A DNA stretch of 49,989 bases, from NCBI GenBank assembly GCA_937873655.1, contig CALMYQ010000042.1, positions 1-49,989 on the forward strand. The letters run 5' to 3'. A program made the translations under genes and the position numbers. Origin of the DNA: an uncultured Lewinella sp. (GTDB lineage: Bacteria > Bacteroidota > Bacteroidia > Chitinophagales > Saprospiraceae). Every line of letters starts with the position of its first letter. Position 1 is the stretch's first letter. This document shows, in pieces, positions 9,488 to 18,903 of this stretch. The notes below the pieces were generated by a model. That model had not been told where the DNA came from. It saw nothing but the letters and a program-made list of their open reading frames with translations, and did not search any database.

Positions 9488-11500
9488 TTATTCGTCGAAC
9501 GTGATTTTGCTGATGCGGTCGCCCGGCATGATCCGGTTCACGGCTTCCTGGCCGTTGAGGACCCGGGCAAAGATGGTGTAATTGCCGTCGAGGTGCGGGG
9601 CAGGCGATTGGGTGATGAAGAACTGGGTTCCCTCCGTATGGTTGCCGGCGGAAGCCATCCCGACCAATCCTTCCTTGTCGTAATGCATGGGCGAAAGCTC
9701 TGAGCGGATGGTATAGTCCAGGCTGCCGTATCCGTCACCGCGCGGGCACCCGCCCTGGATCACGAAATTGGCAACTACCCGGTGGAATGCCTTGCCGGTA
9801 TAAAAATTCGTCTTGCCGAGTTCTACGAAATTGATCACGGAACCCGGAGCGACGTCCGGCAACAGCTCGATCTGAATATCGCCTTTATTGGTAGCAATGG
9901 TGGCCTTGAGCGTCTTCAGGGTAGTCAGGATATCCCATTTGATGGGGTGGTTGTAACCCGGCTTTTGTGCAACCGGCTCGGGTAAACGGTTGAAATAGGC
10001 GATGGTTTTCTCAAGGTCGTTATAGGTTTCCACCTCCTTGGGCATAGCCAGTTTTTGCAGGGCTTTTTCCAGGACTTTGACGCTGTCGGCCAGGTTTTTC
10101 CGGTATTCCCTGGCCGGATTGCGCAGAGCGTTGGCAGCTATCGAAACGGATCCGGCGTCGCCGCTCCGGATGGCTTGCATGAAAAAAACGCCCAATTGGC
10201 GTTGAATGGACCGGCTGCTGGATTTGAAGAAGGCATCAAAACCGGAGTTGTCACTGATGCCGGCAAGGGCTTCGATGCTGGCTGTGCGGACGACCTGATC
10301 CGGGGATGCGGCGCCTTCGCGCTGGATGAAGTTGAGATTCCAGCCGAATTCGGCCAGCGATTTCAAGGCAGTGGCTTTGTCGTACGGCGAAACAATATTC
10401 TTATACATGTTGCGCAATTCGAAATTAACGGTATTGCGCTGATCGACAAAATGCACCGGCAGGTGGCGGTTGGCGGCGGCGTACATGGTCAGTTTTGCGG
10501 GAAAGGCCATGCTGTCCGTCCGGCCCCAGGCCCAGTAATCCGTGGCGTCTTCCGGCGTGCCGTTTTCCAAAAAGAAACGGGCCGCTCCCAGGGAGACATG
10601 TGGATTGGAGGATTTCAGCGCTGATTTGACGAGTTCTCTGACGCGGGCGTACTCAAAATTGCTCAACGCCCTGAGAATATTGCATTTGACGCGGAAATCG
10701 CCGTCCTGGGCAAAGATCTGTTCCAATGCGGCCAGTGCCCGGTCTGTTTTTAATTTGCCGATGGCCAGGCAGAGCGACATCCGGATATTTTCAGCTTTTT
10801 CATTCATGGCCGCCTGGATGAGGTTGCCTTCCGCTTCCTGAAACTGGATGTTGCTGATCCGGTAGAGGTAATTGGCGCCGATCAGCCGGACGCTTTCCGG
10901 GACCGCCGGACTGGTGGTCAATTCAACCATCCTGGCGGTGGCTTCTTCTCCGGTGATTTTTCGCAAACCGAATCGGTAGATACCCCAGGCTTGCCCCTGG
11001 AGCAGCAGGGTGTCGGTGGGCCGGTAGGTCTTTGTCGTGGCCAACAGCTTCAGGTAATCGGGCGAAGCGCATTTGCCGACGGCTTCCAGGATCGCGGCAT
11101 TGGCCCTTGCGTATTGCCCGGCTGTATCCGTTTGTACGAATGCATCCACGAGGTGGGCTTCAGCTGACACCGCTCCGGTTTGACCTATCGCAAAAGCAGC
11201 GGCTGCGCGCACCTGATCGATATCGTCGGCCAGGAGGGTATACAGGCTGTCCAGCGCCACCGAATCCCGGATGGACCCGAAGGCCAGGGCGGCCAGGTAC
11301 CGGTAGGTGGGGTTGGGATCCTGAAAATAAGTATACAGGCTGTCGATCATGGCCTGGTCCTGGAAATTGTGGATTTGCTGGAAAACAGGGTCTTTATAAT
11401 CGACGCTGATCTCCTTCAATTGGGTTTTCTCGCCGGGAGGGACGCAGGCGCTTATGGTGCAAACCAATGCCAAAATGCCGATAATGAGCCGGTTATTCAT
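9488..11500 (-). CDS. HEAT-repeat lipoprotein with C-terminal cyclophilin (peptidyl-prolyl isomerase) domain
   Basis: From ATG 11500 this is a 670-aa lipoprotein: signal sequence LIIGILALVCTISAC with a lipobox cysteine near residue 18. Residues about 50-480 are helical HEAT/ARM-type repeats (for example TYRYLAALAFGSIRD, VRAAAAFAIGQTG, NPHVSLGAARFFLENG). Residues about 530-670 are a cyclophilin domain with FHRV, FVIQGG, GTQFFIT and HLDGNYTIF, which suggests catalytic competence. The fusion probably places a prolyl isomerase on a scaffold at the outer or inner membrane periplasmic face to assist folding of exported proteins; that role is inferred. The open frame upstream to 11626 overlaps the divergent msrBA start and is not needed. 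It is followed by gcvT after 38 bases. Confidence 0.9.
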   Translation of the reverse strand: MNNRLIIGILALVCTISACVPPGEKTQLKEISVDYKDPVFQQIHNFQDQAMIDSLYTYFQDPNPTYRYLAALAFGSIRDSVALDSLYTLLADDIDQVRAAAAFAIGQTGAVSAEAHLVDAFVQTDTAGQYARANAAILEAVGKCASPDYLKLLATTKTYRPTDTLLLQGQAWGIYRFGLRKITGEEATARMVELTTSPAVPESVRLIGANYLYRISNIQFQEAEGNLIQAAMNEKAENIRMSLCLAIGKLKTDRALAALEQIFAQDGDFRVKCNILRALSNFEYARVRELVKSALKSSNPHVSLGAARFFLENGTPEDATDYWAWGRTDSMAFPAKLTMYAAANRHLPVHFVDQRNTVNFELRNMYKNIVSPYDKATALKSLAEFGWNLNFIQREGAASPDQVVRTASIEALAGISDNSGFDAFFKSSSRSIQRQLGVFFMQAIRSGDAGSVSIAANALRNPAREYRKNLADSVKVLEKALQKLAMPKEVETYNDLEKTIAYFNRLPEPVAQKPGYNHPIKWDILTTLKTLKATIATNKGDIQIELLPDVAPGSVINFVELGKTNFYTGKAFHRVVANFVIQGGCPRGDGYGSLDYTIRSELSPMHYDKEGLVGMASAGNHTEGTQFFITQSPAPHLDGNYTIFARVLNGQEAVNRIMPGDRISKITFDE

Positions 11501-11613
11501 ATTCAACCTGATAATTAGGAGCGTAAAAATACGGTAAATATTCAAATGGATGCGGTTGCCGGCGAATCCTCCGGTATTTAGAACAATGTTCCTTTTCAGG
11601 CGTTTGATAGCAA

Positions 11614-12486
11614 ATGCCAAAATCAATGAATCCGGAATACAATTCCCTGACGCCTGAAGAAGAACGGGTCATCCTGCACAAGGGTACCGAAAGGCCGTTC
11701 ACCGGGGAATACCACGATTACAAGATCGACGGGGTATACCTTTGCCGGCGGTGCAACGCTCCGTTGTACGATGCGCATGACAAGTTCGATTCGGGTTGCG
11801 GCTGGCCCAGTTTTGACGACGAGATCCCCGGGGCTGTAAAACGGGTGATCGACGCCGACGGCCGCCGTACGGAGATCATCTGCAACAACTGCGGCGGGCA
11901 CCTGGGGCACGTTTTCATCGGCGAACAGCTGACGGAAAAGAATACGCGCCATTGCGTCAATTCCCTGTCCATGCGATTCGTGCCCCGTGAAAAGTGGGAA
12001 GCGATGAAACCGGCTGAAAGGAAGACGGAAAAAGCGGTTTTTGCGGCGGGCTGCTTCTGGGGCAAAGAATACTTCCTGAGCCGGATCCCCGGAGTGATCG
12101 CTACCCGTGTGGGGTATACCGGCGGGACCCAGGCGAATCCGACCTACAAGGAGGTATGCGCCAAAACCACCGGACATGCCGAAGCCGTTGAAGTGACCTA
12201 TGATCCCGAGCGGGTATCCTACGATCAACTCCTGACATCATTCTTCGATATGCACGATGCGTCGATCGACCGGCGCGATAACGGAGGCCAATACAGGTCG
12301 GCCATTTTTTATGCTGATGACGCCCAAATGGCGCTAGCTGAATCGCGGGTGAAGTCGCTGGAATCGGGAGGAAAGACCGTGACCACAGAGATTGCTCCGC
12401 TCTCCGGTTTCTGGCCGGCGGAAGCCCGCCATCAGAAATACTGCGACAGCCACGGCCTGACGCCGGCTACAAAGCCGTCAGCTTGA
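11614..12486 (+). CDS. msrBA: Bifunctional methionine sulfoxide reductase MsrB-MsrA fusion
   Basis: This 290-aa protein reduces both R- and S-methionine sulfoxide in proteins. The MsrB domain comes first (about 8-128), with zinc cysteines CRRC (44, 47) and CNNC (90, 93) and catalytic Cys114 in RHCVNSLSMRF. The MsrA domain (about 138-285) starts with GCFWG (Cys147) and contains GGTQANPTYKEVC, GHAEAVEV and DNGGQYRSAIF. No signal peptide is seen, so it is probably cytoplasmic. Start is ATG 11614 or the nearby ATG 11626. It diverges from the HEAT-cyclophilin gene across a 113-base intergenic region. Its last 20 bases overlap the end of the convergent small membrane protein gene. Confidence 0.96.
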   Translation: MPKSMNPEYNSLTPEEERVILHKGTERPFTGEYHDYKIDGVYLCRRCNAPLYDAHDKFDSGCGWPSFDDEIPGAVKRVIDADGRRTEIICNNCGGHLGHVFIGEQLTEKNTRHCVNSLSMRFVPREKWEAMKPAERKTEKAVFAAGCFWGKEYFLSRIPGVIATRVGYTGGTQANPTYKEVCAKTTGHAEAVEVTYDPERVSYDQLLTSFFDMHDASIDRRDNGGQYRSAIFYADDAQMALAESRVKSLESGGKTVTTEIAPLSGFWPAEARHQKYCDSHGLTPATKPSA

Positions 12487-12721
12487 ACAAAGCCGCCGCA
12501 ATAGCGGGCGCCAGCGCTGAAATGATCATGAGGTGGTAATACCAGCGCGGGACATTTGACCGCTCGACCAGTTCGATGATCAGCGACAAGACCAGAATGG
12601 CCAGGCAAATGCTGCCGAGGATGACGCTGAGCAAGGAGGCGAGATAGGGATAGATCACCCAAAGTGCCAGGTAAATGACGATCTGCAACAGCAGGATTTC
12701 CAGCATGCGTCGGCGGCTCAT
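12467..12721 (-). CDS. Small membrane protein, 84 aa, unknown function
   Basis: The 84-aa product is almost entirely hydrophobic, with three predicted membrane segments (about 7-27, 30-49 and 62-82) broken by a short charged turn, ELVERSNVPRW. The basic start MSRRRM suggests an N-in orientation. Its ATG at 12721 directly abuts the TAG of the HtrA-like gene at 12724-12722, with no intervening base, so the two are very probably translationally coupled. Its 3' end overlaps msrBA by 20 bases on the opposite strand. I do not recognise the family. An accessory membrane role for the upstream protease is an inference from position only. Confidence 0.7.
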   Translation of the reverse strand: MSRRRMLEILLLQIVIYLALWVIYPYLASLLSVILGSICLAILVLSLIIELVERSNVPRWYYHLMIISALAPAIAAALFKLTAL

Positions 12722-13735
12722 CTATTTCAGTTCAGCGGGAATGACGGAAAGTATTTCCATTTGTCGGTTGCGAAGCACAATGACATCTATCTTTCGCCCG
12801 ATGGTCGTCTCATCCAGCAATTTATGCAGGTCGTCGATCGATCCGACGGGTTTGTGATCGAAGAGCAGGATGACGTCTCCTTGCTGGAGTCCGGATCTGG
12901 CGGCCGGGCCATTGGGCTCGATCTGCTGCACCAGGATGCCGGAATCCCTTTCCAGCTTGTACTGCCCGATCAGGCCTTTCTGCAGTTTGACAACCTGGCC
13001 GGCAATCGCGATGAATCCGCGCCGCACCTTTCCGGTAGTGAGCAGTTTGCCGACCACATATTGCGCCAGGTTGGACGCTACGGCAAAGCACAGGCCCTGA
13101 GCGGGCAGGATCACAGCCGTATTAACGCCGATCACTCTGCCGCGCGAATCGACGAGCGGGCCCCCGGAATTCCCTGGGTTCAGGGCTGCATCGGTCTGAA
13201 TGACATCGTCGATAAGGCGGCCGCTTTCCGACCGCAGGGTGCGCCCCAGCGCGCTGACCACGCCGGCCGTCAGGGAATACTGAAAGCCGTAGGGATTGCC
13301 GAGCGCGATGGCGAGCTGACCTACCTGAAGGGTGCCGGAAGAACCGAACTCAACAGTGGACAGGTGGTGGGCATCGATCTGGATGACGGCGATATCCGTT
13401 GCGGGGTCGTCGCCGGCTACATGGGCGGTGAACTGGCGCCCGTCCTGCAGGTTGACCTCCAGCTTTTGAGCGCCGTTTACGACATGGCTGTTGGTAACGA
13501 TCAGGCCATCGCTGGAGATGATGAATCCCGAACCGGATCCGTAGGGGCGGTTGCGGGCGGAAGAGGCCCTTCCGGTTTTTTCCACCTTGATATGAACGAC
13601 GGCGTCGCTGACCTGCCGGGCCACACTGACTACGGTTCTGGAGTAGGCGTCCAGCAGGTCGGCGTCGCTGTGATTTTTTTCCTGAGCCGGCCCTTCTGCG
13701 GGGCGGCTGTCGTCAGAAGAAATGTATTGTATCAT
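12722..13735 (-). CDS. HtrA/DegP-like S1C serine protease with one PDZ domain
   Basis: From ATG 13735 this is 337 aa. The trypsin-like domain (about 40-220) has the full triad: His84 in TNSHVV, Asp114 in DPATDIAV and Ser190 in GNSGGP. A single PDZ domain follows (about 240-335, with GPAARSGLQQGDVILLFD). Known family members are protein quality-control proteases. Unusually, no signal peptide or membrane anchor is visible from ATG 13735, nor in the ten-codon upstream extension. Either the protein is cytoplasmic or localisation depends on something not seen here. The gene follows a band-7 membrane protein gene on the same strand (73-base gap) and is coupled to the small membrane protein downstream. 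Confidence 0.93.
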   Translation of the reverse strand: MIQYISSDDSRPAEGPAQEKNHSDADLLDAYSRTVVSVARQVSDAVVHIKVEKTGRASSARNRPYGSGSGFIISSDGLIVTNSHVVNGAQKLEVNLQDGRQFTAHVAGDDPATDIAVIQIDAHHLSTVEFGSSGTLQVGQLAIALGNPYGFQYSLTAGVVSALGRTLRSESGRLIDDVIQTDAALNPGNSGGPLVDSRGRVIGVNTAVILPAQGLCFAVASNLAQYVVGKLLTTGKVRRGFIAIAGQVVKLQKGLIGQYKLERDSGILVQQIEPNGPAARSGLQQGDVILLFDHKPVGSIDDLHKLLDETTIGRKIDVIVLRNRQMEILSVIPAELK

Positions 13736-13808
13736 AATGGGTTTTGCCGGCCAAATCCATGCCAAATCTCCGGATTGTCAATTTGGCATGGAATTCAGCC
13801 GGGCGCCA

Positions 13809-14651
13809 TTAATTGTTACCCAGGATCAGGGGGAGGCCGTCGCCGCTGCCGCCGACCACGATCACTTTGCTGTTGGGCGAATTGGCCAGTTGAAGGGTGG
13901 CCTCAATGCCTTTGTCGGTCAGGATCTTATCCGTCAAACTGGCATTCAGGATCTGGTTGGCTTCCGCTTTGGCACGGGCTTCAATGATCTTCCTTTCGGC
14001 TTCCTTGCGTTCTTTTTCAAGGCTGAACTCCATCTGGAAGGCTTCCTGCTCTTCCTGGAGCTTGCGCTCGATAGCGGCTTTCAGCTTTTCCGGCAATTCA
14101 ACCTGGCGGATCAGCACGGCATCGAGAAGGATAAATTTCTTTGAAACCGCTTCGGAGGTCCTTTGGAAGATTTCATCCTGGATGGCTTCCCTTTTAGTGG
14201 AATACAATTCTTCCGGCAGGTATTTGCCGATCACTTCGCGGGTAGCCGACCGGATCTCCGGCTTCAGGATGCTTTCCTTGTAATTGGTGCCGATGTCTTC
14301 GTGCAGGTAGCCGATCTTGTCTTCGATGGGTTTGAAGCGGAACGAAAGTTCAACTTTGATATTCAAACCATTTTTGGACAGGACCTCCATGGTCTCAAAG
14401 TCTTCCTGGATCCTTACGTTGTAGATGTACATGGTGTTCCATGGCGCGATCACATGGAACCCCGGGTAGTAGATATGCTCTTTGTCCAGGCCGCCGCCGA
14501 ATTTCTTGAACAAAACGCCGTGTTCGCCGGCATCAATGGTCAGGAAGGTGGCTGTGGAAAAGATCAGGATAAAGATCAGCAGGATAGCGCCCATAATGCC
14601 CCATTTGACGAGGCGATTCTGGTTCCCGTAATTTCTGGTGGTATCACTCAT
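13809..14651 (-). CDS. Prohibitin/band 7 (SPFH) family membrane protein
   Basis: This 280-aa protein has a short cytoplasmic N-terminus, one membrane anchor (about 17-38) and an SPFH/band 7 domain starting TIDAGEHGVLFKKFGG. It contains prohibitin-like segments such as YPGFHVIAPWN, RFKPIEDKIGYLHEDIG and LKPEIRSATREVIGKY. A coiled-coil tail rich in Glu, Lys and Ala follows (about 195-245). SPFH proteins form ring scaffolds in membranes and often bind membrane proteases. Here an HtrA-like protease gene lies immediately downstream, which suggests a shared quality-control function (inferred). It diverges from the cytochrome c gene across a 203-base AT-rich gap. Confidence 0.94.
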   Translation of the reverse strand: MSDTTRNYGNQNRLVKWGIMGAILLIFILIFSTATFLTIDAGEHGVLFKKFGGGLDKEHIYYPGFHVIAPWNTMYIYNVRIQEDFETMEVLSKNGLNIKVELSFRFKPIEDKIGYLHEDIGTNYKESILKPEIRSATREVIGKYLPEELYSTKREAIQDEIFQRTSEAVSKKFILLDAVLIRQVELPEKLKAAIERKLQEEQEAFQMEFSLEKERKEAERKIIEARAKAEANQILNASLTDKILTDKGIEATLQLANSPNSKVIVVGGSGDGLPLILGNN

Positions 14652-14854
14652 TGTTGGTTGTTTTATCAGTATTTTAAAATTTCAACGCTGCAAAAATCAA
14701 AAATCATAGCTTTAATTTCATTCTTAAAAGTAACAAAAAAAAAGCAGACCGGTATGATTTTTTCGATCCACGCAAGCGAATTGGCGATGAAGCAATTGCC
14801 TCAGACGGTTACCTTTTGTTTATATTGCGGCCATTAACCTAAATATGGATTAAA

Positions 14855-15205
14855 ATGAAACATTTATTGGTTACCGTGTTGGTGGCGGCCCTGGTAGTAG
14901 CCTGCGGATCGGAAAGCCCTGACCAATCCTCCGGCAATGCTTCAACGGCTGAAAAAGCTGCCGCTCCGGCTGTCGACGGAGAAAAAGTCTATAAGCAGTA
15001 TTGCATTGCCTGCCATGGGTTGTACGGGGATATGGGCGCCAGCGGCGCTTTCAATCTGCAGGTCTCGGCCCTTACGGCTGATGAGCGGGTAAAGGTGATC
15101 ACGGAGGGCAGAAACGCTATGGTCAGCTTCAAGACCCTGCTTAACGAAGATCAGATCAAGGCTGTTGCCGCGTATACCATGACCTTAAAGAAAGAGGGCG
15201 AATAA
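14855..15205 (+). CDS. Small cytochrome c lipoprotein
   Basis: This 116-aa monohaem cytochrome c is probably anchored as a lipoprotein (lipobox LVVAC, Cys17). A Ser/Ala-rich linker (18-40) leads to the c-type domain. Haem attachment is C50-I-A-C53-H54, and Met89 in NAMVSF is the probable distal axial ligand. It would act as a periplasmic electron carrier; its partner is unknown. The SDR gene starts 32 bases downstream and may be co-transcribed. TA-rich sequence with TATATTGC at about 14821 may be a promoter -7 element, but it is not an exact match. Confidence 0.92.
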   Translation: MKHLLVTVLVAALVVACGSESPDQSSGNASTAEKAAAPAVDGEKVYKQYCIACHGLYGDMGASGAFNLQVSALTADERVKVITEGRNAMVSFKTLLNEDQIKAVAAYTMTLKKEGE

Positions 15206-15237
15206 TCCGTTCACCCATTGACCGTTAAGGAATCGTT

Positions 15238-16290
15238 ATGCATCCACCCAATCATTCCGTCAGCCGGGAAGCCGGCATTCTGGTTACCGGCGGAACCGGC
15301 TTTCTGGGCAGTTACCTGCTCCGTTACCTGCTGGCTTACGGGTACACCAATATCAGGGCTTTGTGCCGGCCGACCAGCGACTTTGCACTGTTGGATGGGG
15401 TCAGGGACCGGATTGATTGGGTGGAAGCAGATATCCTGGACTTTATGGACGTCCAGGAGGCCGTTTCCGGTACAGATCGCGTTTTTCATTGCGCGGCATT
15501 TATCTCCTTTCACCGGGGTGAAAAACGTAGAATGATCCGGGCCAACCGGGAAGGGACAGCCAACGTAGTGAATGCCTGCCTCTACGGTGGGGTTAAAAAA
15601 TTGATCCATTCCAGTTCCATTGCCGCCCTGGGCCGCGGCAAAAAGGAAAAGACCGTTACAGAAGAAACCAGGTGGGAGAATAACCCGGATAATTCGGATT
15701 ATGCAGTCAGCAAATTCCTGGCCGAGCAGGAAGTATGGCGCGGTTTTGAAGAAGGGCTGGACATGGCTATTGTCAACCCCAGCCTCATCCTGGGCAGCGG
15801 AAATTGGGTCGGATTCAATACCCAGAGGATTTTCAGGCTCGGATTGCAGGGTTTTCCGTTTTACGCTACCGGCGCCACCGGGTTGGTGGATGTCAGGGAC
15901 GTCGCCAGGATGATGATCCATCTGTCCGAAAGCCCGATCAGCGGAGAGCGGTTTATTTGCAACAGCGCCAACTGGCCGTACCGCAAACTGAGCAGTCAAA
16001 TCGCCGAAGAGCTGGGCAAAAAACCGCCGGCCATTCCTTTCGGCCCCGTGTTAAGGGCGATTGCCCCCCCCTTGATCGGGATCCAGAGCCGGATAACCGG
16101 ACGCACGCCCTCCGTCACCCGGCAAACGGCCCGTCTCACCAGCCTCGATTATGCGTTTGACAATGGAAAATCCCTGAAAGCATTGAATTGGAGTTATATC
16201 CCTCCTGAACTGACGATCCGGCAAACCGCCGCCCAATTGATGGAGGCCGCCAAGGATAGCTGGAAGCCGAGCGTATTGGAGCTTTACTGA
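15238..16290 (+). CDS. Extended SDR: NAD(P)-dependent epimerase/dehydratase family protein
   Basis: The protein is 350 aa with a Rossmann-fold TGGTGFLG (17-24), an acidic motif at the end of beta-3 (VEADILD), HCAAFISF, the catalytic Tyr155 and Lys159 in YAVSK, and an upstream HSSSIAALG segment that supplies the active-site serine. This places it with the extended short-chain dehydrogenases, resembling dihydroflavonol-reductase or sterol-dehydrogenase-like members. The exact substrate cannot be read from the sequence. No signal peptide or membrane segment is visible. It sits between the cytochrome c gene and the TonB-plug protein gene on the same strand. Confidence 0.92.
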   Translation: MHPPNHSVSREAGILVTGGTGFLGSYLLRYLLAYGYTNIRALCRPTSDFALLDGVRDRIDWVEADILDFMDVQEAVSGTDRVFHCAAFISFHRGEKRRMIRANREGTANVVNACLYGGVKKLIHSSSIAALGRGKKEKTVTEETRWENNPDNSDYAVSKFLAEQEVWRGFEEGLDMAIVNPSLILGSGNWVGFNTQRIFRLGLQGFPFYATGATGLVDVRDVARMMIHLSESPISGERFICNSANWPYRKLSSQIAEELGKKPPAIPFGPVLRAIAPPLIGIQSRITGRTPSVTRQTARLTSLDYAFDNGKSLKALNWSYIPPELTIRQTAAQLMEAAKDSWKPSVLELY

Positions 16291-16358
16291 TCATACCCGG
16301 AATACCAGAATGAAAGCCTTCAGGGCTGAATTAGAACTGAATAACCAACCAGTACCGT

Positions 16359-18893
16359 ATGAAAACCCAAATCTGGAAGCTGGCGTTGCTGGCTTGCACC
16401 CTCCTCTCCTCCCATCAGCCGCCTGCCGACCCGGCCGGCGCCGCGGACAAAGTGGAAAAATTATTGGAAGCCTACCAGGCGAGGTTCCCGCAGGAAAAAA
16501 TGTACATTCATCAGGATAAGCCTTTCTATGTATTGGGCGAGGACCTGCACTTCAAGGTATACCTCATGGATGCGATCGTCCACGGCACCCTGACGCCCAG
16601 CCAGGTGGTCCATGTTGCATTGCTCGACCCCGATCAGCAGGTGGCGGCGCACCGGCTGTTGCTGATTGAAAACGGCGGTGCAGCCGGGGACCTTGCACTG
16701 TCGTCAGGGTGGACGCCCGGCAAATATACCCTGACGGCCTATACCGGGTACATGCGCAATTTTCCCGACGGCTTCCAGTTTCAGCGGGAAATCCTGTTGC
16801 TGAATCCCGATGAAAAGGGCAATGCGGAGGAAGAACAAGCGGTTGTTTCCACCGCTGCTGCCGGTACTTCCGGCGTACCCGTAAGTGATTTTCATATCCA
16901 GTTCCTGCCGGAAGGGGGCGCCATGGTGGAAGGTTTGCCGGCTTCGGTCAGTTTCAAGGCGGTTGATCCTTCCGGCGCGGGCGTGGAGGTCAAGGGCGCA
17001 GTGGAGGATCAGGACGGCCGCCGGATTGCCGGCATTTCCAGCCTGAAGTTCGGGCTTGGGTTCACTTCCTTTACCCCTCAACCGGGCCGGCAATACCATG
17101 CGGTGGTAGAATATAACGGCCTTACCAAAACCGTCCCTATGCCCCTTGCCGATCAGCAGGGGTATACCTTGCGGATGGTGCACCGGGCGCCGGAATACCT
17201 CACGGTCTTTCTGGGGAGTAATTTGCCTGCCGGCCTGAACGGCGCGTTCCTGTTGGCGCAAATCCGCGGCAACCTGGTGGGGCGTTTCGATGAGTTATCC
17301 GGAAAAGAACAGGTTTTGAAAATTCCGCTGGAAGGGCTGCCAGCAGGCGTGATCCATTTCACTTTGTTTGATCCGGAGGGAAGGCCGCATTGCGAGCGGC
17401 TCGCTTTTGTACACCCGGCCGCATTGCCGGAGGCAACCCTGAAAACCGACCGGGCGACCTACGATCACCGGCAGCGGGTGGAGGTTTCGCTGGTGGTAAA
17501 AGATTCTGCCGGCGTACCCCAGGGCGGGGATTATTCCGTCGCTGTGACGGATGAAAATTTGCTGCCGTATCATCCGTATGACCGGGATATCCGGTCCTAT
17601 ATCTGGCTGGAGTCCGAGTTGAAAGGCCGGATCGAGAACCCCGGGTATTATTTTGAGGCGGTCAGCTCCGAGCGCGTACTGATGCTGGACCTTCTGCTGC
17701 GAACCCAAGGCTGGAGAAGATTCATCTGGAAAGACGTGCTGGAAGAGAAATACCCGACGCTCAATCACCGGATTGAAAACGACATTCACATTTCCGGGGT
17801 AACCACCCGGATGAAACACCCCGATGAGCCTGTGGAGGCGGAGGTTTTCCTGACGGTGCTCGGCCGGAATTTCAGCATGCAGCAAGGGCAAACCGGAGAA
17901 GACGGCCGGTTCGATTTCGGCGGATTCCAATGGAAGGACAGTACGGATATCATTCTCCAGGGCGATCTGGCCTCTTCAGGCAAAAAGAAAAAAAACCAGG
18001 ATGCGGAAGGCCCGGAGGGCAGGCGCAGACTGGATATTTTGGTAGACACGCCCGATCGGGTCTTACCGCCGGAAGAAAGTATTTTTCATTCACCCATGCC
18101 GGTAAAGGACCAACTGACGGGTTACCAGCAAGCCGGCGCTCAATTGCAGCGCATCGACTCCATGTACAATACGGCCTGGAGCATTGACCTGGATGAGGTG
18201 GTGGTAGCAGAAAAAAAATACAATCCGACCGTTGAATTCCACGAAAAAACCATGATGTACAAGCATGTGGATAACCGCCTGATTGCTGATTCCATTCCCG
18301 GATTTACCAGCTACAATAACATCTTTGATTTTCTGAGAGGCCGGGTACCGGGTATAGAAGTGCGCGGGTCTTTTCCGGAATACCAGGTTTTTATCCGGGG
18401 GCAATCCAGCATCAGCTTGTCCAACCCCGCAACCATTCTGCTGGACGGCGTTACCATCAGCTCTTCAACGGCAAATGCCATATCACCCCAGCAAATCGCC
18501 TTTATAGATGTCATACGCGGACTTTCCGCCAGCTCCATTTTCGGCGCAGAGGGCCGGGGGGGCGTCATCGCACTGTATACCTATCCGCCGGGGCACCGTT
18601 CAAAGGCGGTTTACGACACCGAACAGCCGGGGATTGTCCACCTGCGTCACCCGGGGTATTACCAGGCCAGGGCCTTCTACAACCCGGTATACGACACCCC
18701 TAAACGGGAAAGCGACAAACCGGATTACCGGACGCTCCTGTACTGGAATCCTAAAGTCACCATAGATGAGAAAGGGACGGCAACCCTGGTTTTTTATACA
18801 GGCGACCGAACCTCAACATACCGGATTCAACTGGAGGGCATGACGGGTCAACGGGACCCGGTGGTGATTACCGGGTATTTCGAGGTTCGTTGA
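16359..18893 (+). CDS. Secreted macroglobulin-like protein with C-terminal TonB-plug domain
   Basis: This 844-aa protein has an N-terminal signal sequence (about 1-28). Beta-sandwich MG2-like domains follow (about 45-560, with KMYIHQDKPFYVLGEDLHFKVY near the start). A TonB-dependent-receptor plug-like domain lies at about 640-745 (VRGSFPEYQVFIRGQSS, then ATILLDGVTIS, then GAEGRGGVIALYT), and a final beta domain closes the protein. The 22-strand receptor barrel is absent, so it is not itself a transporter. This architecture is common and uncharacterised in Bacteroidota. It may act as an envelope protein partnering with an outer-membrane transport or adhesion complex (inferred). The start ATG follows the SDR stop by 68 bases. 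Confidence 0.85.
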   Translation: MKTQIWKLALLACTLLSSHQPPADPAGAADKVEKLLEAYQARFPQEKMYIHQDKPFYVLGEDLHFKVYLMDAIVHGTLTPSQVVHVALLDPDQQVAAHRLLLIENGGAAGDLALSSGWTPGKYTLTAYTGYMRNFPDGFQFQREILLLNPDEKGNAEEEQAVVSTAAAGTSGVPVSDFHIQFLPEGGAMVEGLPASVSFKAVDPSGAGVEVKGAVEDQDGRRIAGISSLKFGLGFTSFTPQPGRQYHAVVEYNGLTKTVPMPLADQQGYTLRMVHRAPEYLTVFLGSNLPAGLNGAFLLAQIRGNLVGRFDELSGKEQVLKIPLEGLPAGVIHFTLFDPEGRPHCERLAFVHPAALPEATLKTDRATYDHRQRVEVSLVVKDSAGVPQGGDYSVAVTDENLLPYHPYDRDIRSYIWLESELKGRIENPGYYFEAVSSERVLMLDLLLRTQGWRRFIWKDVLEEKYPTLNHRIENDIHISGVTTRMKHPDEPVEAEVFLTVLGRNFSMQQGQTGEDGRFDFGGFQWKDSTDIILQGDLASSGKKKKNQDAEGPEGRRRLDILVDTPDRVLPPEESIFHSPMPVKDQLTGYQQAGAQLQRIDSMYNTAWSIDLDEVVVAEKKYNPTVEFHEKTMMYKHVDNRLIADSIPGFTSYNNIFDFLRGRVPGIEVRGSFPEYQVFIRGQSSISLSNPATILLDGVTISSSTANAISPQQIAFIDVIRGLSASSIFGAEGRGGVIALYTYPPGHRSKAVYDTEQPGIVHLRHPGYYQARAFYNPVYDTPKRESDKPDYRTLLYWNPKVTIDEKGTATLVFYTGDRTSTYRIQLEGMTGQRDPVVITGYFEVR

Positions 18894-18903
18894 TTGGGGC
18901 GGG

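Noticed and set aside
12761..13987. Plus-strand frame of 408 codons
   Set aside because: It is antisense to the HtrA-like and band-7 genes, both of which have intact catalytic or family motifs; the product has no domain character.
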